This document shows positions 46,069-56,074 of a stretch of DNA of 64,000 nt, piece after piece. This DNA comes from Rhodanobacter sp. FDAARGOS 1247. Its GTDB lineage: Bacteria; Pseudomonadota; Gammaproteobacteria; Xanthomonadales; Rhodanobacteraceae. Within the stretch, counting starts at the first letter, position 1. Every line of letters starts with the position of its first letter. The position numbers were made by a program, and so were the translations under genes. A model generated the notes under the pieces. It made no database searches, was not told the origin of the DNA, and worked only from the letters and a program-made list of their open reading frames with translations. Location of the stretch: contig NZ_CP069535.1 in assembly GCF_016889805.1 (NCBI RefSeq), positions 1,426,001 to 1,490,000 on the forward strand, written 5' to 3'.

Positions 46069-47814
46069 ATGAAACCTCTTTCTTCCCGCCCCGATCTGTC
46101 GCGGCGGCGTTTCGTGCAGGGCGTCGCGCTGGGCAGCGTGGCTGCCGGCGCGGGACTGCTGCGGCCTTCCGACGCCTGGGCGCTGAACAGTCCCGGGCAA
46201 CCGGTGGTGTTGAGCGGCACCGACTTCGCGCTGGACATCGTCGAGCGCAGCGTCAACTTCACCGGCGCGGCGCGGCCGGCGATCACCGTCAACGGCGGCG
46301 TGCCCGGTCCCCTGCTGCGCATGCGCGAAGGCAGCACGGTGAGCCTGCGCGTGAGCAACCGCCTGCGCGTGCCCACCTCGATCCACTGGCACGGCATCGT
46401 GCTGCCGTTCCGGATGGATGGCGTGCCCGGCCTCAGTTTCGACGGCATCGCGCCGGGCGAAACTTTCCTCTACCGCTTCCAGCTCCGTCAGAGCGGCACC
46501 TACTGGTATCACTCGCACTCGGGTTTCCAGGAACAGAACGCGCTGTACGGCCCGCTGGTGATCGAGCCGGCCGGCCCCGAGCGCCATCCGATCGACCGCG
46601 ACTACGTGGTGATGCTCAACGACTGGACCGACGAGGACCCCGAGCGCATCTACGCCAGGCTCAAGAAGCAGAGCGACTACTACAACTTCGCCCAGCCGAC
46701 CGCGGCGGATTTTTTCCGCGACATGCGCGAGAAGGGATTGTCCCGCGCGCTGTCGATGCGCCGGATGTGGAACGAGATGCGCATGAACCCGACCGACCTC
46801 GGCGACGTCTCCGGTCACACCTACACCTACCTGATGAACGGAGCGGCCCCCGCGCAGAACTGGACCGGCCTGTTCCGGCCAGGCGAGAAGCTGCGCCTGC
46901 GCTTCATCAACGGCTCGGCGTCCACGTTCTTCGACGTGCGCATACCCGGACTGAAGATGACCGTGATCGCCGCCGACGGGCAGGACGTCGAACCGGTGCC
47001 GGTCGACGAGTTCCGCATCGCGGTGGCCGAAACCTATGACGTGATTGTCGAGCCGCAGGAGGAGCGCGCATACACGGTGTTTGCCCAGTCGATCGATCGC
47101 GGCGGTTACGCGCGCGGAACGCTGGCGCCGCGTGCAGGGATGACGGCGGAGGTGCCGCCGGTGGACCGGCGCGTGTGGCTGGACATGCGCGACATGATGG
47201 GCGCCATGCCGCACGCCGGGCACGACGGTGGCCATGCCGCGATGCCCGGCATGGATCATGGCCGCATGGATCACGGCAGCATGGCCGCCGCACCGGCCGT
47301 GCACCACGCTCGCAGCGAATACGGTCCCGGCGTGGACATGCGCGTCGACACGCCGCGCAGCAACCTCGACGACCCGGGCGTCGGCCTGCGCGACAACGGT
47401 CGCCGCGTGTTGACCTATGCGTATCTGCACACGGTCGGCGGTCCGCTCGACGCGCGCGAGCCAGGCCGCGAGATCGAGCTTCACCTGACCGGCAACATGG
47501 AGCGCTTCATGTGGTCGTTCGACGGCATCCAGTACCCCGACGCCACGCCCATCCATTTCAACACCGGCGAGCGCCTGCGCATCGTGCTGGTCAACGACAC
47601 CATGATGAACCACCCGATCCACCTGCACGGCATGTGGAGCGAGCTGGAAAATCCGGATGGCCGGTTCCAGGTGCGCAAGCACACGGTCAACGTGCAGCCG
47701 GCGCAGCGGATCAGCTACGCGGTGACCGCCGACGCGCCGGGCCGCTGGGCCTGGCACTGCCATCTGCTGTACCACATGGAGGCGGGGATGATGCGCGAGG
47801 TGGTGGTGTCATGA
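46069..47814 (+). CDS. copA: copper resistance multicopper oxidase CopA
   Basis: The 581-residue periplasmic oxidase has a twin-arginine signal (DLSRRRFVQGVALG). The copper ligands are in HWHGI (~106), HSHSG (~149), HPIHLHGMW (~515) and HCHLLYHMEAGM (~563), so all type 1, 2 and 3 sites appear intact. A Met/His-rich loop (GMDHGRMDHGSM, ~393) probably binds extra Cu(I). It oxidises toxic Cu(I). GGAG precedes the ATG, and its stop overlaps the copB start. Confidence 0.95.
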   Translation: MKPLSSRPDLSRRRFVQGVALGSVAAGAGLLRPSDAWALNSPGQPVVLSGTDFALDIVERSVNFTGAARPAITVNGGVPGPLLRMREGSTVSLRVSNRLRVPTSIHWHGIVLPFRMDGVPGLSFDGIAPGETFLYRFQLRQSGTYWYHSHSGFQEQNALYGPLVIEPAGPERHPIDRDYVVMLNDWTDEDPERIYARLKKQSDYYNFAQPTAADFFRDMREKGLSRALSMRRMWNEMRMNPTDLGDVSGHTYTYLMNGAAPAQNWTGLFRPGEKLRLRFINGSASTFFDVRIPGLKMTVIAADGQDVEPVPVDEFRIAVAETYDVIVEPQEERAYTVFAQSIDRGGYARGTLAPRAGMTAEVPPVDRRVWLDMRDMMGAMPHAGHDGGHAAMPGMDHGRMDHGSMAAAPAVHHARSEYGPGVDMRVDTPRSNLDDPGVGLRDNGRRVLTYAYLHTVGGPLDAREPGREIELHLTGNMERFMWSFDGIQYPDATPIHFNTGERLRIVLVNDTMMNHPIHLHGMWSELENPDGRFQVRKHTVNVQPAQRISYAVTADAPGRWAWHCHLLYHMEAGMMREVVVS

Positions 47815-48800
47815 CCATCCATCGTCGCGAACACTGGCTCATTCCATCGCGCTCGGCATGGCTGATCGCGCTGTTGCTGGCGCTGCCGCCGGCGGTCGAG
47901 GCGCAGAGCGCACCCGCTGCGTCGAGCAGCACGGCGCCCATGGCCATGCCGGCGATGCCCGGGATGGATCACGGCGAGATGCCGGGGATGGATCACCCTG
48001 CGGCGCCCATCGCTCCGACGGCACCCGACATGCCGGCGCTGGAGCCGCCGCCGACGTCGGGCATGCCCATGGCGCCGATGCAGGGCGGCCGCCCGCCTGC
48101 GGACGCACGCAGCGGCGATTACTCCGACGGCATCGCCGCCAGCCCGATGCACGCGATGCCCGTGCACGGACGCGCAGCGTCCGGCCTGCTGCGGATCGAT
48201 CAGCTGGAGGCCTTCCATGGCGACGAAGACAACGGCCAGCGCTGGGATATCCGGGGCTGGTACGGCAACGACAGCGACAAGCTGTGGCTGCGCAGCGAAG
48301 GCGTACGCAGCGGCGGCAAGCTCGAGGACGGCGAACTGGAGCTGCTCTGGAACCACGCCACCAGCAGCTACTGGAGCCGCCAGCTGGGTGTCCGCCACGA
48401 TATCGGCAACGGTCCGGCACGCAGTTGGATCGCCGTTGGCGTGCAGGGGCTCGCGCCGTACTGGTTCGAGCTGGAGGCGACCGCTTACGCCGGGGCCGGC
48501 GGACGGACAGCCGCGCGCCTGCGCGTGGACTACGAGTTGCTGTTGACCCAGCGGCTGGTGCTGCAGCCGGAGCTGGAGGTGAACCTGTACGGCCGGCGCG
48601 ATCCGCAGCGCCGCTTGGGTGAGGGCGTATCCGACATCCAGTTCGGCCTGCGTTTGCGCTACGAGATCCGGCGGGAGTTTGCGCCCTATGTCGGAGTGGA
48701 CTGGACACGTCGGGTCGGCGCGACCGCCGATTATGCACGGGACGATCAGCGGGCGGTGCGGGAGCGGCAATGGCTGGCCGGGGTACGGTTCTGGTTCTGA
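47811..48800 (+). CDS. copB: copper resistance outer-membrane protein CopB
   Basis: The 329-residue protein has a signal peptide and then a Met/His/Pro-rich segment (MPGMDHGEMPGMDH, residues ~50-65) that can bind copper. A C-terminal beta-barrel follows, starting near GLLRIDQLEAFHGDEDNGQRWDIRGWYG and ending in FWF, a typical outer-membrane insertion signal. It acts with CopA in copper sequestration or export. It overlaps copA by four bases. No copCD genes follow. Confidence 0.93.
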   Translation: MTIHRREHWLIPSRSAWLIALLLALPPAVEAQSAPAASSSTAPMAMPAMPGMDHGEMPGMDHPAAPIAPTAPDMPALEPPPTSGMPMAPMQGGRPPADARSGDYSDGIAASPMHAMPVHGRAASGLLRIDQLEAFHGDEDNGQRWDIRGWYGNDSDKLWLRSEGVRSGGKLEDGELELLWNHATSSYWSRQLGVRHDIGNGPARSWIAVGVQGLAPYWFELEATAYAGAGGRTAARLRVDYELLLTQRLVLQPELEVNLYGRRDPQRRLGEGVSDIQFGLRLRYEIRREFAPYVGVDWTRRVGATADYARDDQRAVRERQWLAGVRFWF

Positions 48801-48909
48801 GATCGCGTATCGTCAGGGTGAGTCGACCCTTGTGGGCCGGTTGACGTATAACGGCATGGCACGCGTGGCGTGCCCTCGACGAACCCAACGGCAGGCGAGC
48901 TTGCAACTG

Positions 48910-51843
48910 ATGCGACGGAGACGGACCTCACCGGGGTGGAGCCAACGCTGCGTGCTGCTGCTGGTGGCCGCGCTGCTGTCGCTGTTCGGCCTGTCCGCGT
49001 CGGCCCAGCAGTATTCGCTGACCACCTACGACCGCAAGTCGGGCCTGGAAAGCCAGGCGATCAACGTGTTGCTGCAGGACCAGCGCGGCTTCGTCTGGGC
49101 CGGCACCGAGATGGGCCTGTACCGCTTCGACGGCGGCAGCTTCGAGCGCATGGGTGCGGCGCAGGGCTTTGCCCGGGGCGAGTACGTCACCGCGATGGTG
49201 CAGAACCCGCGCATCGGCCAGCTGTGGGTGGCCACCCAGTCCGGCCTGCGCGTCGGCGACGGCCTGCACTTCAGCAAGGTGGAGCCGGCGGGACAACCGC
49301 TGGTGGTCGACGTGGGCCGGCAGATGGTCGCGCTGGATGACGGACGGCTGCTGCTGGTGAAGAACGACCGGCTGATGGTGCTTTCCGGCGGACATGGCGG
49401 GCAGGGCTGGCAGCTGCGGCCGATGTTCGACGAGGCGCAACTCGCCGCCGTGCCGCAGCTGCGCCGGATCACCGTGATCCACGCCACGCCCGGTCGCCTG
49501 TGGATCGGCTGCGATGGCTCGCTGTGCAGCGTCGATGACGCGGGCAAGGTGACGGTGCACGGAGAGGCCGAGGGCGTGCCTCGCGACAGCTGGACCGGCC
49601 TGCTGCTGGACAGCCACGGCAGCCTGTGGCTGCGCGGGGTGCATCACCTGCGCGAGCTGCCGGCCGGCGCCACCCGCTTCGTTCCGCGCGACCTGCCGGC
49701 AGGCGACATGGGCGTGGTGAGCGACAACGAAATCCTGGTGGAGGATGCGCAAGGCCGCGTGCTGACGCCGACCAATCGCGGCCTGGCGCGCTGGGAGGGC
49801 GCGGGCTGGACCTTGATGGACAGTACCAACGGCCTGCCCGACATCGAGATCACCGCCTTGCTGTTCGACAGCCATGGCACGCTGTGGCTGGGAACCTACG
49901 GTCGCGGCATCTCGCGCTGGAACGGTTACGGACTGGTCCAGGGCTGGGGCCGCGGGCAGGGTTTCGAGAGCGTGCCGAACTGGTCGATCCTGCGCTTCGA
50001 TGCGCAGCACATCTGGTTCGCCAATGAGCTCGGCGGCAGCGTGCTGGCCGACGGCCAGACTCGCCTGCAGCCGTGGCCGATCCGCTTCGATCCGGCGCCG
50101 CGACAGATCCTCAGCCTTGCCCGCGCCAACGACGGCGCGATCTGGGCCGGCCTGTACGACCGCCGCGTGCTGCGCTACGACCCGGCCAGCCAGCGCACCA
50201 CGCTGGCGGCCGAACTGCCCGCGTTCGTGAAGTTCCTGCATTTCGATCGGCAGGGTCGGCTGTGGATAGCCACCGTCAACGGCATCTACCGCATCGATCA
50301 CGTCGACGCGCCTGCCGTGCGCATTCCGGCGACGCAGACCACCGACCAGCAGTGCTCGGACATCGCCGAGACCGCTGACGGAACCTTGTGGTTTGCCTGC
50401 AACGCCGGACTGCTACGCTTTGCCGGCGGGCAGTGGACGCGCATGGACACCGGCAGCACGAGCATCGCCTCGGGCTTCAGCGCGGTGGCGGTGGGCACCG
50501 ATGGCAGCCTGTGGCTGGGCGCGAACGAGCCCGGGTTGTTCCACGCCGCGGTGAGCGGCAACCGGCTGTCGCTCACGCGCATCGTCGACACCTGGCTGGA
50601 CAACACGCTGGTGTACTTCGTGCGCCGCGACCATCGGGGCTGGATCTGGGTGGGCGGCAGCGGCGGCGTGGATGTGTACGACGGCGCACGCTGGACCCAC
50701 TTGTCGCAAGCCGATGGCCTGCTGTGGGACGAGACCAGCCAGAACGGATTCTTCGAGGATCGCGATGGCTCGATCTGGATCGCCACGGCGATCGGCGCCA
50801 GCCACATCCTGCAGCCGCAGGCCATGCTGGCCTATCAGCCCGGCAAGGTCCTGATCACCTCGGTGATGCAGGGATCGGCGCCGGTGAAGTCCGGTGACAG
50901 CATCCGTCTCGGCGGCCGGCACGCCGCGTTGACCGTGCATTACGCGCTGCTGGGGAAATCCTCGGGCGGACAGCCGCGCTACCGGTATCGACTGCAGGAT
51001 TCGGAGTGGATCGAAACCGGCGCGAACGTGATCAATCTCGCCGGCCTGCCGTCCGGCGACTACCGCCTCGAGATCGAGGCGATCGACGACGACCACCGGA
51101 CCGTCTCGCCGCCGGCCCAATTCGATTTCGGCGTGCCGCCGCCGTGGTGGCTGAGCTGGTGGGTCGGCCTGCTGGCGGTCTCGCTGCTGGCCTTGCTGAT
51201 GGCGCTCAGCTGGCGCTGGCGTTCGCGCCGCCTGCGTCGGCACAACCGCCGACTGGAAGCGATGGTCGCCGATCGCACCGTCGAGCTCACCGAGGAGAAG
51301 CGTGAGCTGGAACGGGCCCGGGCCGAGCTGTACCACCAGGCCACCCATGACAGCCTCACCGGCATGCACAACCGGCGGGCGATTCTCGACCAGCTGGCGG
51401 CGCTGCTGGAACCGGGCCAGCGTCCGCTGCCCGGGCTCGCCGTGGGGCTGATCGATGCGGATCACTTCAAGCGCATCAACGATACCCTGGGCCACCAGGC
51501 CGGCGACGCCGCGTTGCTGGCGATCGCCCGTCACCTGCAGCTGCACGTGCGCGACGGCGACCGGTTGGGACGCTACGGTGGCGAGGAGATCCTGCTGCTG
51601 TTGCCCGGCATCGATCGCCCGCATGCCGAGCAGCGCATGCGCGACATCCAGACGGCGGTGAGCGCGGTGCCGCACCACTGGAACGGGCATGCGTTTGCGG
51701 TGACGCTCAGCATCGGCATGGTCTGGATCGGTGCCGAGGCGACTTCGGTCGAGGACCTGATCCGGCGCGCCGATGCGGCGCTGTACCAGGCCAAGAGCGG
51801 CGGTCGCGATCGCGTCGTGGTCGAGGCAGCGGGCGCCGACTGA
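48910..51843 (+). CDS. beta-propeller sensor diguanylate cyclase (Reg_prop, Y_Y_Y, GGDEF)
   Basis: This 977-residue protein has a signal peptide (ending ASAQQYS), many propeller repeats with the W-a-G-T/L-x-x-G-L pattern (e.g. WAGTEMGLYRFDG, WLGTYGRGISRWNG, WVGGSGGVDVYDG), a Y_Y_Y domain (YRYRLQDSEW...DYRLEIEA, ~690-740), one transmembrane helix (~750-770), a short coiled coil and a GGDEF domain with intact GRYGGEE near residue 890 and an RDGD inhibition site. It should sense a periplasmic signal and make c-di-GMP. The start at 48910 is chosen for MRRRRTSP and its signal peptide; 48856 is possible. Confidence 0.9.
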   Translation: MRRRRTSPGWSQRCVLLLVAALLSLFGLSASAQQYSLTTYDRKSGLESQAINVLLQDQRGFVWAGTEMGLYRFDGGSFERMGAAQGFARGEYVTAMVQNPRIGQLWVATQSGLRVGDGLHFSKVEPAGQPLVVDVGRQMVALDDGRLLLVKNDRLMVLSGGHGGQGWQLRPMFDEAQLAAVPQLRRITVIHATPGRLWIGCDGSLCSVDDAGKVTVHGEAEGVPRDSWTGLLLDSHGSLWLRGVHHLRELPAGATRFVPRDLPAGDMGVVSDNEILVEDAQGRVLTPTNRGLARWEGAGWTLMDSTNGLPDIEITALLFDSHGTLWLGTYGRGISRWNGYGLVQGWGRGQGFESVPNWSILRFDAQHIWFANELGGSVLADGQTRLQPWPIRFDPAPRQILSLARANDGAIWAGLYDRRVLRYDPASQRTTLAAELPAFVKFLHFDRQGRLWIATVNGIYRIDHVDAPAVRIPATQTTDQQCSDIAETADGTLWFACNAGLLRFAGGQWTRMDTGSTSIASGFSAVAVGTDGSLWLGANEPGLFHAAVSGNRLSLTRIVDTWLDNTLVYFVRRDHRGWIWVGGSGGVDVYDGARWTHLSQADGLLWDETSQNGFFEDRDGSIWIATAIGASHILQPQAMLAYQPGKVLITSVMQGSAPVKSGDSIRLGGRHAALTVHYALLGKSSGGQPRYRYRLQDSEWIETGANVINLAGLPSGDYRLEIEAIDDDHRTVSPPAQFDFGVPPPWWLSWWVGLLAVSLLALLMALSWRWRSRRLRRHNRRLEAMVADRTVELTEEKRELERARAELYHQATHDSLTGMHNRRAILDQLAALLEPGQRPLPGLAVGLIDADHFKRINDTLGHQAGDAALLAIARHLQLHVRDGDRLGRYGGEEILLLLPGIDRPHAEQRMRDIQTAVSAVPHHWNGHAFAVTLSIGMVWIGAEATSVEDLIRRADAALYQAKSGGRDRVVVEAAGAD

Positions 51844-51846
51844 CGG

Positions 51847-52776
51847 TCAGTCGATGATGTTGTGGCTTTCGGTGGTGCCCAACAGCTCGGCCTGTTCCGG
51901 CATGCGCCGGCGCCGATGCAGCAGCGGGTGCATGAACACCGCAGCCAGGATCACCGCCACGCCCGCGTAAAACCACTGATCCAGCTCGTGCTGCTCGCCC
52001 AGCAGCACGATCGCCAGCACGATCGCGTAGACCGGTTCCAGGTTGGTCACCATCTGCGTGCCGAACGCGCTCATGTGGCGCAGCGCCACCAGCGCCAGCG
52101 CGAACGGCAGCAGGGTGCAGCCGAACGACAGCGCCAGCAACAGCAGCGCGTCGTGCGGGCCCGGCAGCACGAAGGCGGCCCCGACGTGCGGCAGCAGGGG
52201 CGCCAGCAGGGCGAGGAACACGGTGCCGGTGCCCAGCTCGATGAAGGTCACCGTGAGCGGATCGCCGTGTTCGACCAGGCGCTTGTTGAGCGAACCGAAG
52301 AACGCCACGAACAGCGCCGACAGCACGCCCACCGCGATGCCCAGACGCATGTCGTGGGGCACGCCGCCCACCACCATCACCACGCCCGGCACCACCGCCA
52401 CGCCGATCAGCAGTTCGCGGGCGTCGAACCTGCGCCGGGCGACCCATGGCTCGATGAAGGCCAGGAACACCGGACCCAGCGCGATGCAGGTGGCGCCGAC
52501 CGAGGCGTTCGACAGCTTGATCGCCGCGTAGAAACTGAGCCAGTGCAGCGACACCAGCACGCCGATGCCGGCATACGCCCAGATCAGCCGCGCAGGCATC
52601 GCACGCAAGCCGCGCCAGACCCGCGGCACCAGCAGCAGCGCCAGCGTGACCAGGGCCATCCGCCACAACACCAGCGGCAGGGCCGGCAAGGTGATCAGCT
52701 TGCCCAGGATCGCGGTGAAGCCCCACAGCAACACGCAGAAATGAATCTGCAGACGGGCCTGGTTGACGGCTTGCAT
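51847..52776 (-). CDS. EamA/DMT-family transporter
   Basis: The 309-residue inner-membrane protein has ten helices in two EamA halves (FCVLLWGFTAILGKLITLPALPLV near the N-terminus; FGSLNKRLVEHGDPLTVTFIELGTGTVF in the second half). It is probably a metabolite exporter. Start 52776 (MQAVNQARLQIH) is preferred; an in-frame ATG at 52806 adds ten residues. It is convergent with the propeller-GGDEF gene, 3 bp from its stop. Confidence 0.9.
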   Translation of the reverse strand: MQAVNQARLQIHFCVLLWGFTAILGKLITLPALPLVLWRMALVTLALLLVPRVWRGLRAMPARLIWAYAGIGVLVSLHWLSFYAAIKLSNASVGATCIALGPVFLAFIEPWVARRRFDARELLIGVAVVPGVVMVVGGVPHDMRLGIAVGVLSALFVAFFGSLNKRLVEHGDPLTVTFIELGTGTVFLALLAPLLPHVGAAFVLPGPHDALLLLALSFGCTLLPFALALVALRHMSAFGTQMVTNLEPVYAIVLAIVLLGEQHELDQWFYAGVAVILAAVFMHPLLHRRRRMPEQAELLGTTESHNIID

Positions 52777-52946
52777 GGGTATTCGCAGGGAAGGGCGGTG
52801 CGACATTCTAGCGTCCGCATCGGGGCAGGCGGATTCTTACAAGGCGTGTGCAATGGCCGGTTTGGCCGGGCCTGTCGCTGCATCGTGGTTTGAGTTTGCC
52901 TGCGGCTGTGGCAGATTGCCCGGACTGTCCTGCGCCGGGGAATCGC

Positions 52947-53741
52947 ATGTCACGTAACCGTTGTGCCTGGATGGCGCTGTTGCTGCTGGGAGTGCTGCAG
53001 CTTCTCGCCGGATGCTCGAAGAAGCAGGAAGTCTCGCCGGCACCGATCAGCGGGGAAAGGTCGAAGGCCGGCGCGATGCTGGCCTACGAACATGTGCTGC
53101 GGATCAGGTTGCCCGGCGCCGAGATCGCCGGTCGCCTGGCGGCGGCCCGGCAGGCCTGTGAGACGGCCCGCTTCGGCGCCTGCAATGTGTTGCGCATCGA
53201 GCAGGCCGAACACGATGCCGAACTTGTCGTGCGGATCGTTCCGGACGGCGTCGAGCCGATGGCGAAGCTGGCCGCACAGGGCGGCGCGGTCGGATTCCGG
53301 CAGACCACGGCGGAGGATCTCGCTGATGCCGTCAACGACAACCAGCGTCAGCGCGAACTGCTCGAGAAGCATGGACAGCACCTGGCGGAACTGGCGGCAC
53401 GCAAGGACATCGCCGTTGCCGATCTGATTGCGCTCAGCCACGAGCAGGCTTCGGTGGAGAGCCAGCTGCAATCGCTGCAGGCGGTGGCCGCCAACCAGCA
53501 ACGCCGGCTGGATACCAATCGGCTCGAACTGCATTTCCGCGATGCCGGCACCTACTCGCGCAGCGGTCGTATGGGCGATGGTTTTTCCAGCCTGCTCGAC
53601 GAAGCCACCGAGGGCGTGACCGATGCCCTGGGCTTGCTGGGCTATGGCCTGCCATTCCTGCTGCTGGCCTTCCCGCTGGCGCTGCTGTGGCGTCGGTTGT
53701 GGCGACGGTTTACCCGCCGCGGATCAACGCAGGAGCGTTGA
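52947..53741 (+). CDS. DUF4349-like lipoprotein
   Basis: The 264-residue protein has a lipobox (LLAGCSKKQE, lipidated Cys ~24). The body is a DUF4349-like module: AQGGAVGFRQTTAEDLADAVNDNQRQRELLEKHGQHLAEL and ALSHEQASVESQLQSLQAVAANQQRRLDTNRLELHF, including a coiled coil at ~125-190. One C-terminal helix (LGYGLPFLLLAFPLALLW) precedes a basic tail. It would be envelope-located. No function is known. Confidence 0.8.
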   Translation: MSRNRCAWMALLLLGVLQLLAGCSKKQEVSPAPISGERSKAGAMLAYEHVLRIRLPGAEIAGRLAAARQACETARFGACNVLRIEQAEHDAELVVRIVPDGVEPMAKLAAQGGAVGFRQTTAEDLADAVNDNQRQRELLEKHGQHLAELAARKDIAVADLIALSHEQASVESQLQSLQAVAANQQRRLDTNRLELHFRDAGTYSRSGRMGDGFSSLLDEATEGVTDALGLLGYGLPFLLLAFPLALLWRRLWRRFTRRGSTQER

Positions 53742-53782
53742 CGAGGCGTCGCCTGACCATTGGCGCCGGGCCGACGCAGCGC

Positions 53783-55945
53783 TTACTTCTTGGCCGCCGA
53801 CTTGCCCGCCGGCATCATCTTGCCCGAGCTGCGCAACTGCTGCAGCACGGTGCGGCAGGTGTTCTCGCCGTCGTCGTCATGGCTGGGCGCGACCAGGGCG
53901 AGCAGGGCGGCGGCCGGCGCCGCGACCACGCTCAACGCCACCGCGCCGGCGCCGCGGGCGATCAGCGGGCCGGGATGCACGCCGACGTTGGGGTTCTTCA
54001 GCGTGCCGTTGACGTACAGCGGCGAGCGCAGCGAGAACACGCGGAAGCCCTTGGTGTGGGGCGTCAGGTCCAGGTCGAGTTTCTCGCTGGCCAGGTTCAC
54101 CGTGCCGGTCACGTTGATCACCGCGTCGTCGGTGTCGAACACGAACAGGCGCATGTCGAACAGTCCGTCGCTGGCAGCCATGTCGGTGGCGGCGCAGTTG
54201 ATCTCCACGGTCTTGTCGCCGAACAGCTTGCCGATGACTATGTTGCCCACGTTGAGGCCGGCGGTTTCCAGCAGGGTCTTGCTGATCGCGCCGTCGTTCA
54301 TCAGCAGCTTCAGTTCGCCGTCCGCGCTGCCGAGCAGGGCGGCGATGGAATTGCCCTGGGCGCTGAGGTCGGCGTCGCCGTTGATCTCGCCGAAGCTGGT
54401 GTGCATCGGCTCGAAGGTGGGGAACAACTGCTTGAGCTTGAGGTGGCGCGCGTTGAGTTTCAGCAGGCCGCGCATCGGCGTGCGGCTGCCGTCCAGCGTG
54501 ATGTTGCTGCGCACCTTGCCGCCGGCCACGCCGAAGCTGAGCGGGTCCAGGTAGAGCGCGCCGTTGTTCATCACCAGGTGGGTGGCCAGCGAGTCGATCG
54601 GCAGCGCCTCGCCATGCACGATGCGCTCGCTGCTGAAGCTCACGTCGGCGTCCATCGCCTGCCAGCGTTCGGTGCGGAACGGTGCGACCGGCAGCAGTTT
54701 GTCGGCCGGCTGGGCGGGGCGATCATCGGCGGGCGCGGCCTTCGAGCTGCCGCCGATCAGCGGCGCGAGGTCGGCGAACTGCAGCAGCTTCGAATGCAGC
54801 TTGCCGGTGAGTTTGGGGCGCTTGCCGCCGGTGACGAACAACAGGTCGCCGGACAGGTCGCTGCCGCCGACCCGGCCGCGGAAATCCTGGTAGTGATAGC
54901 GGCTGCCGTTGCGGCGCAGCTCGGCGCTGAGATGGCCTTCGGTCGCGTACGGCGGGGTGTCCGGCAGGGTGACGCCGGTGAGCGGATACAGCTTGGCCAT
55001 GCTGGAGCCGGAGAACCACAGCTGCACGTCCAGCGCGCCCAGGTGCAGCGGATCGGTCAGGGTGCCGACCAGCGCGATGTGCGTGTCGCCCAGGTTCACG
55101 TCGGCCTGCAGGGGGAACGGCCGACGGGCGTCCTGCAGGGCGAGCATGGCGCCGGTCTTGCCGTGGCCCTTCAGCGGATTGCCCTGGTAGCTGCCCTCGG
55201 CGGTCCAGCCGAACTGGTAGGTGATCGCATTGTCCGGCCGATGCTGCCTGTCGGCGGCTGCGTTGTTTGCGCTGTCCGGCAAAGCCTTGTTCGTGCTCTC
55301 GGGCAAAGCCTTGCCCACGGCCTTGCTGGCCTGCTCGCGGGCGTCGGCGGTCTGCTGCGCCACGATCTGGTCGTAGGGAATCGCTCCCTGCAGCGGTTCG
55401 ATGGTGGCCTTGAGCCGGGTGCGGCTCGGCGCGTCGTCAAGGCTCAGCTGGCCCCGGTCGAAGCCGACCATGCCCACGTCCAGCGTCCAGCTCGACGGTG
55501 GCTCGTTCCGGGGGAAACTGAAATCCCAGCTGGCGCGGCCCTGCTTGTCGCGCTCCAGGTCCACGCTGGGCTGCACCAGTTGCAGCGACGGCACCTCGAT
55601 GCGATGGGCGATCAGCGGCAGCGGCGAAAGCCGGAAGCGCAGCGCCTGCAGTCGGGCGAACTGCGGTTGCTGCGCCCACGGGGGATTGGCGATGCTGATG
55701 TCGCGTGCGGTGAACTCGGGCCACGGCAGCAGCGAGGCCAGCCAGCTGCCATTGCGGTCGCGCCGCCAGTCGACGGTAAGGTCGCCGTTGATCGCGAATG
55801 GCCGTCCGATCGCCTTGCTCACCTTGTCGCTGATGAACGGGCGCATCCGGTTCCAGTCGAAGGTGGCGATCACCACGACCAGGATCAGCAGCACCGCCAG
55901 CATGACTCCCACGATCCATGCGAGGACTTTGCGGCTGCGCTTCAT
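53783..55945 (-). CDS. AsmA-family protein
   Basis: The 720-residue protein has one N-terminal transmembrane helix (MKRSRKVLAWIVGVMLAVLLILVVVI) and a long periplasmic AsmA body: IGRPFAINGDLTVDWRR, ARDISIANPPWA, and the C-terminal half GEINGDADLSAQGNSIAALLGSADGELKLLMNDGAISKTLLE. AsmA-like proteins are thought to move phospholipids between membranes. It is monocistronic; the C-terminus (GKMMPAGKSAAKK) is lysine-rich. Confidence 0.9.
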   Translation of the reverse strand: MKRSRKVLAWIVGVMLAVLLILVVVIATFDWNRMRPFISDKVSKAIGRPFAINGDLTVDWRRDRNGSWLASLLPWPEFTARDISIANPPWAQQPQFARLQALRFRLSPLPLIAHRIEVPSLQLVQPSVDLERDKQGRASWDFSFPRNEPPSSWTLDVGMVGFDRGQLSLDDAPSRTRLKATIEPLQGAIPYDQIVAQQTADAREQASKAVGKALPESTNKALPDSANNAAADRQHRPDNAITYQFGWTAEGSYQGNPLKGHGKTGAMLALQDARRPFPLQADVNLGDTHIALVGTLTDPLHLGALDVQLWFSGSSMAKLYPLTGVTLPDTPPYATEGHLSAELRRNGSRYHYQDFRGRVGGSDLSGDLLFVTGGKRPKLTGKLHSKLLQFADLAPLIGGSSKAAPADDRPAQPADKLLPVAPFRTERWQAMDADVSFSSERIVHGEALPIDSLATHLVMNNGALYLDPLSFGVAGGKVRSNITLDGSRTPMRGLLKLNARHLKLKQLFPTFEPMHTSFGEINGDADLSAQGNSIAALLGSADGELKLLMNDGAISKTLLETAGLNVGNIVIGKLFGDKTVEINCAATDMAASDGLFDMRLFVFDTDDAVINVTGTVNLASEKLDLDLTPHTKGFRVFSLRSPLYVNGTLKNPNVGVHPGPLIARGAGAVALSVVAAPAAALLALVAPSHDDDGENTCRTVLQQLRSSGKMMPAGKSAAKK

Positions 55946-56074
55946 GCTGGTCTCCTGTCACGGGGTCGCGAAGTCCATGCATAGCCCCCCGCGTGACAAG
56001 ATTTCGTGGTGAAGTCCCTGCTGGCGTCAGCGGGGATTCATCCCCGCAGCGGCCGCGGGTGCGCCCGCCCGGCT

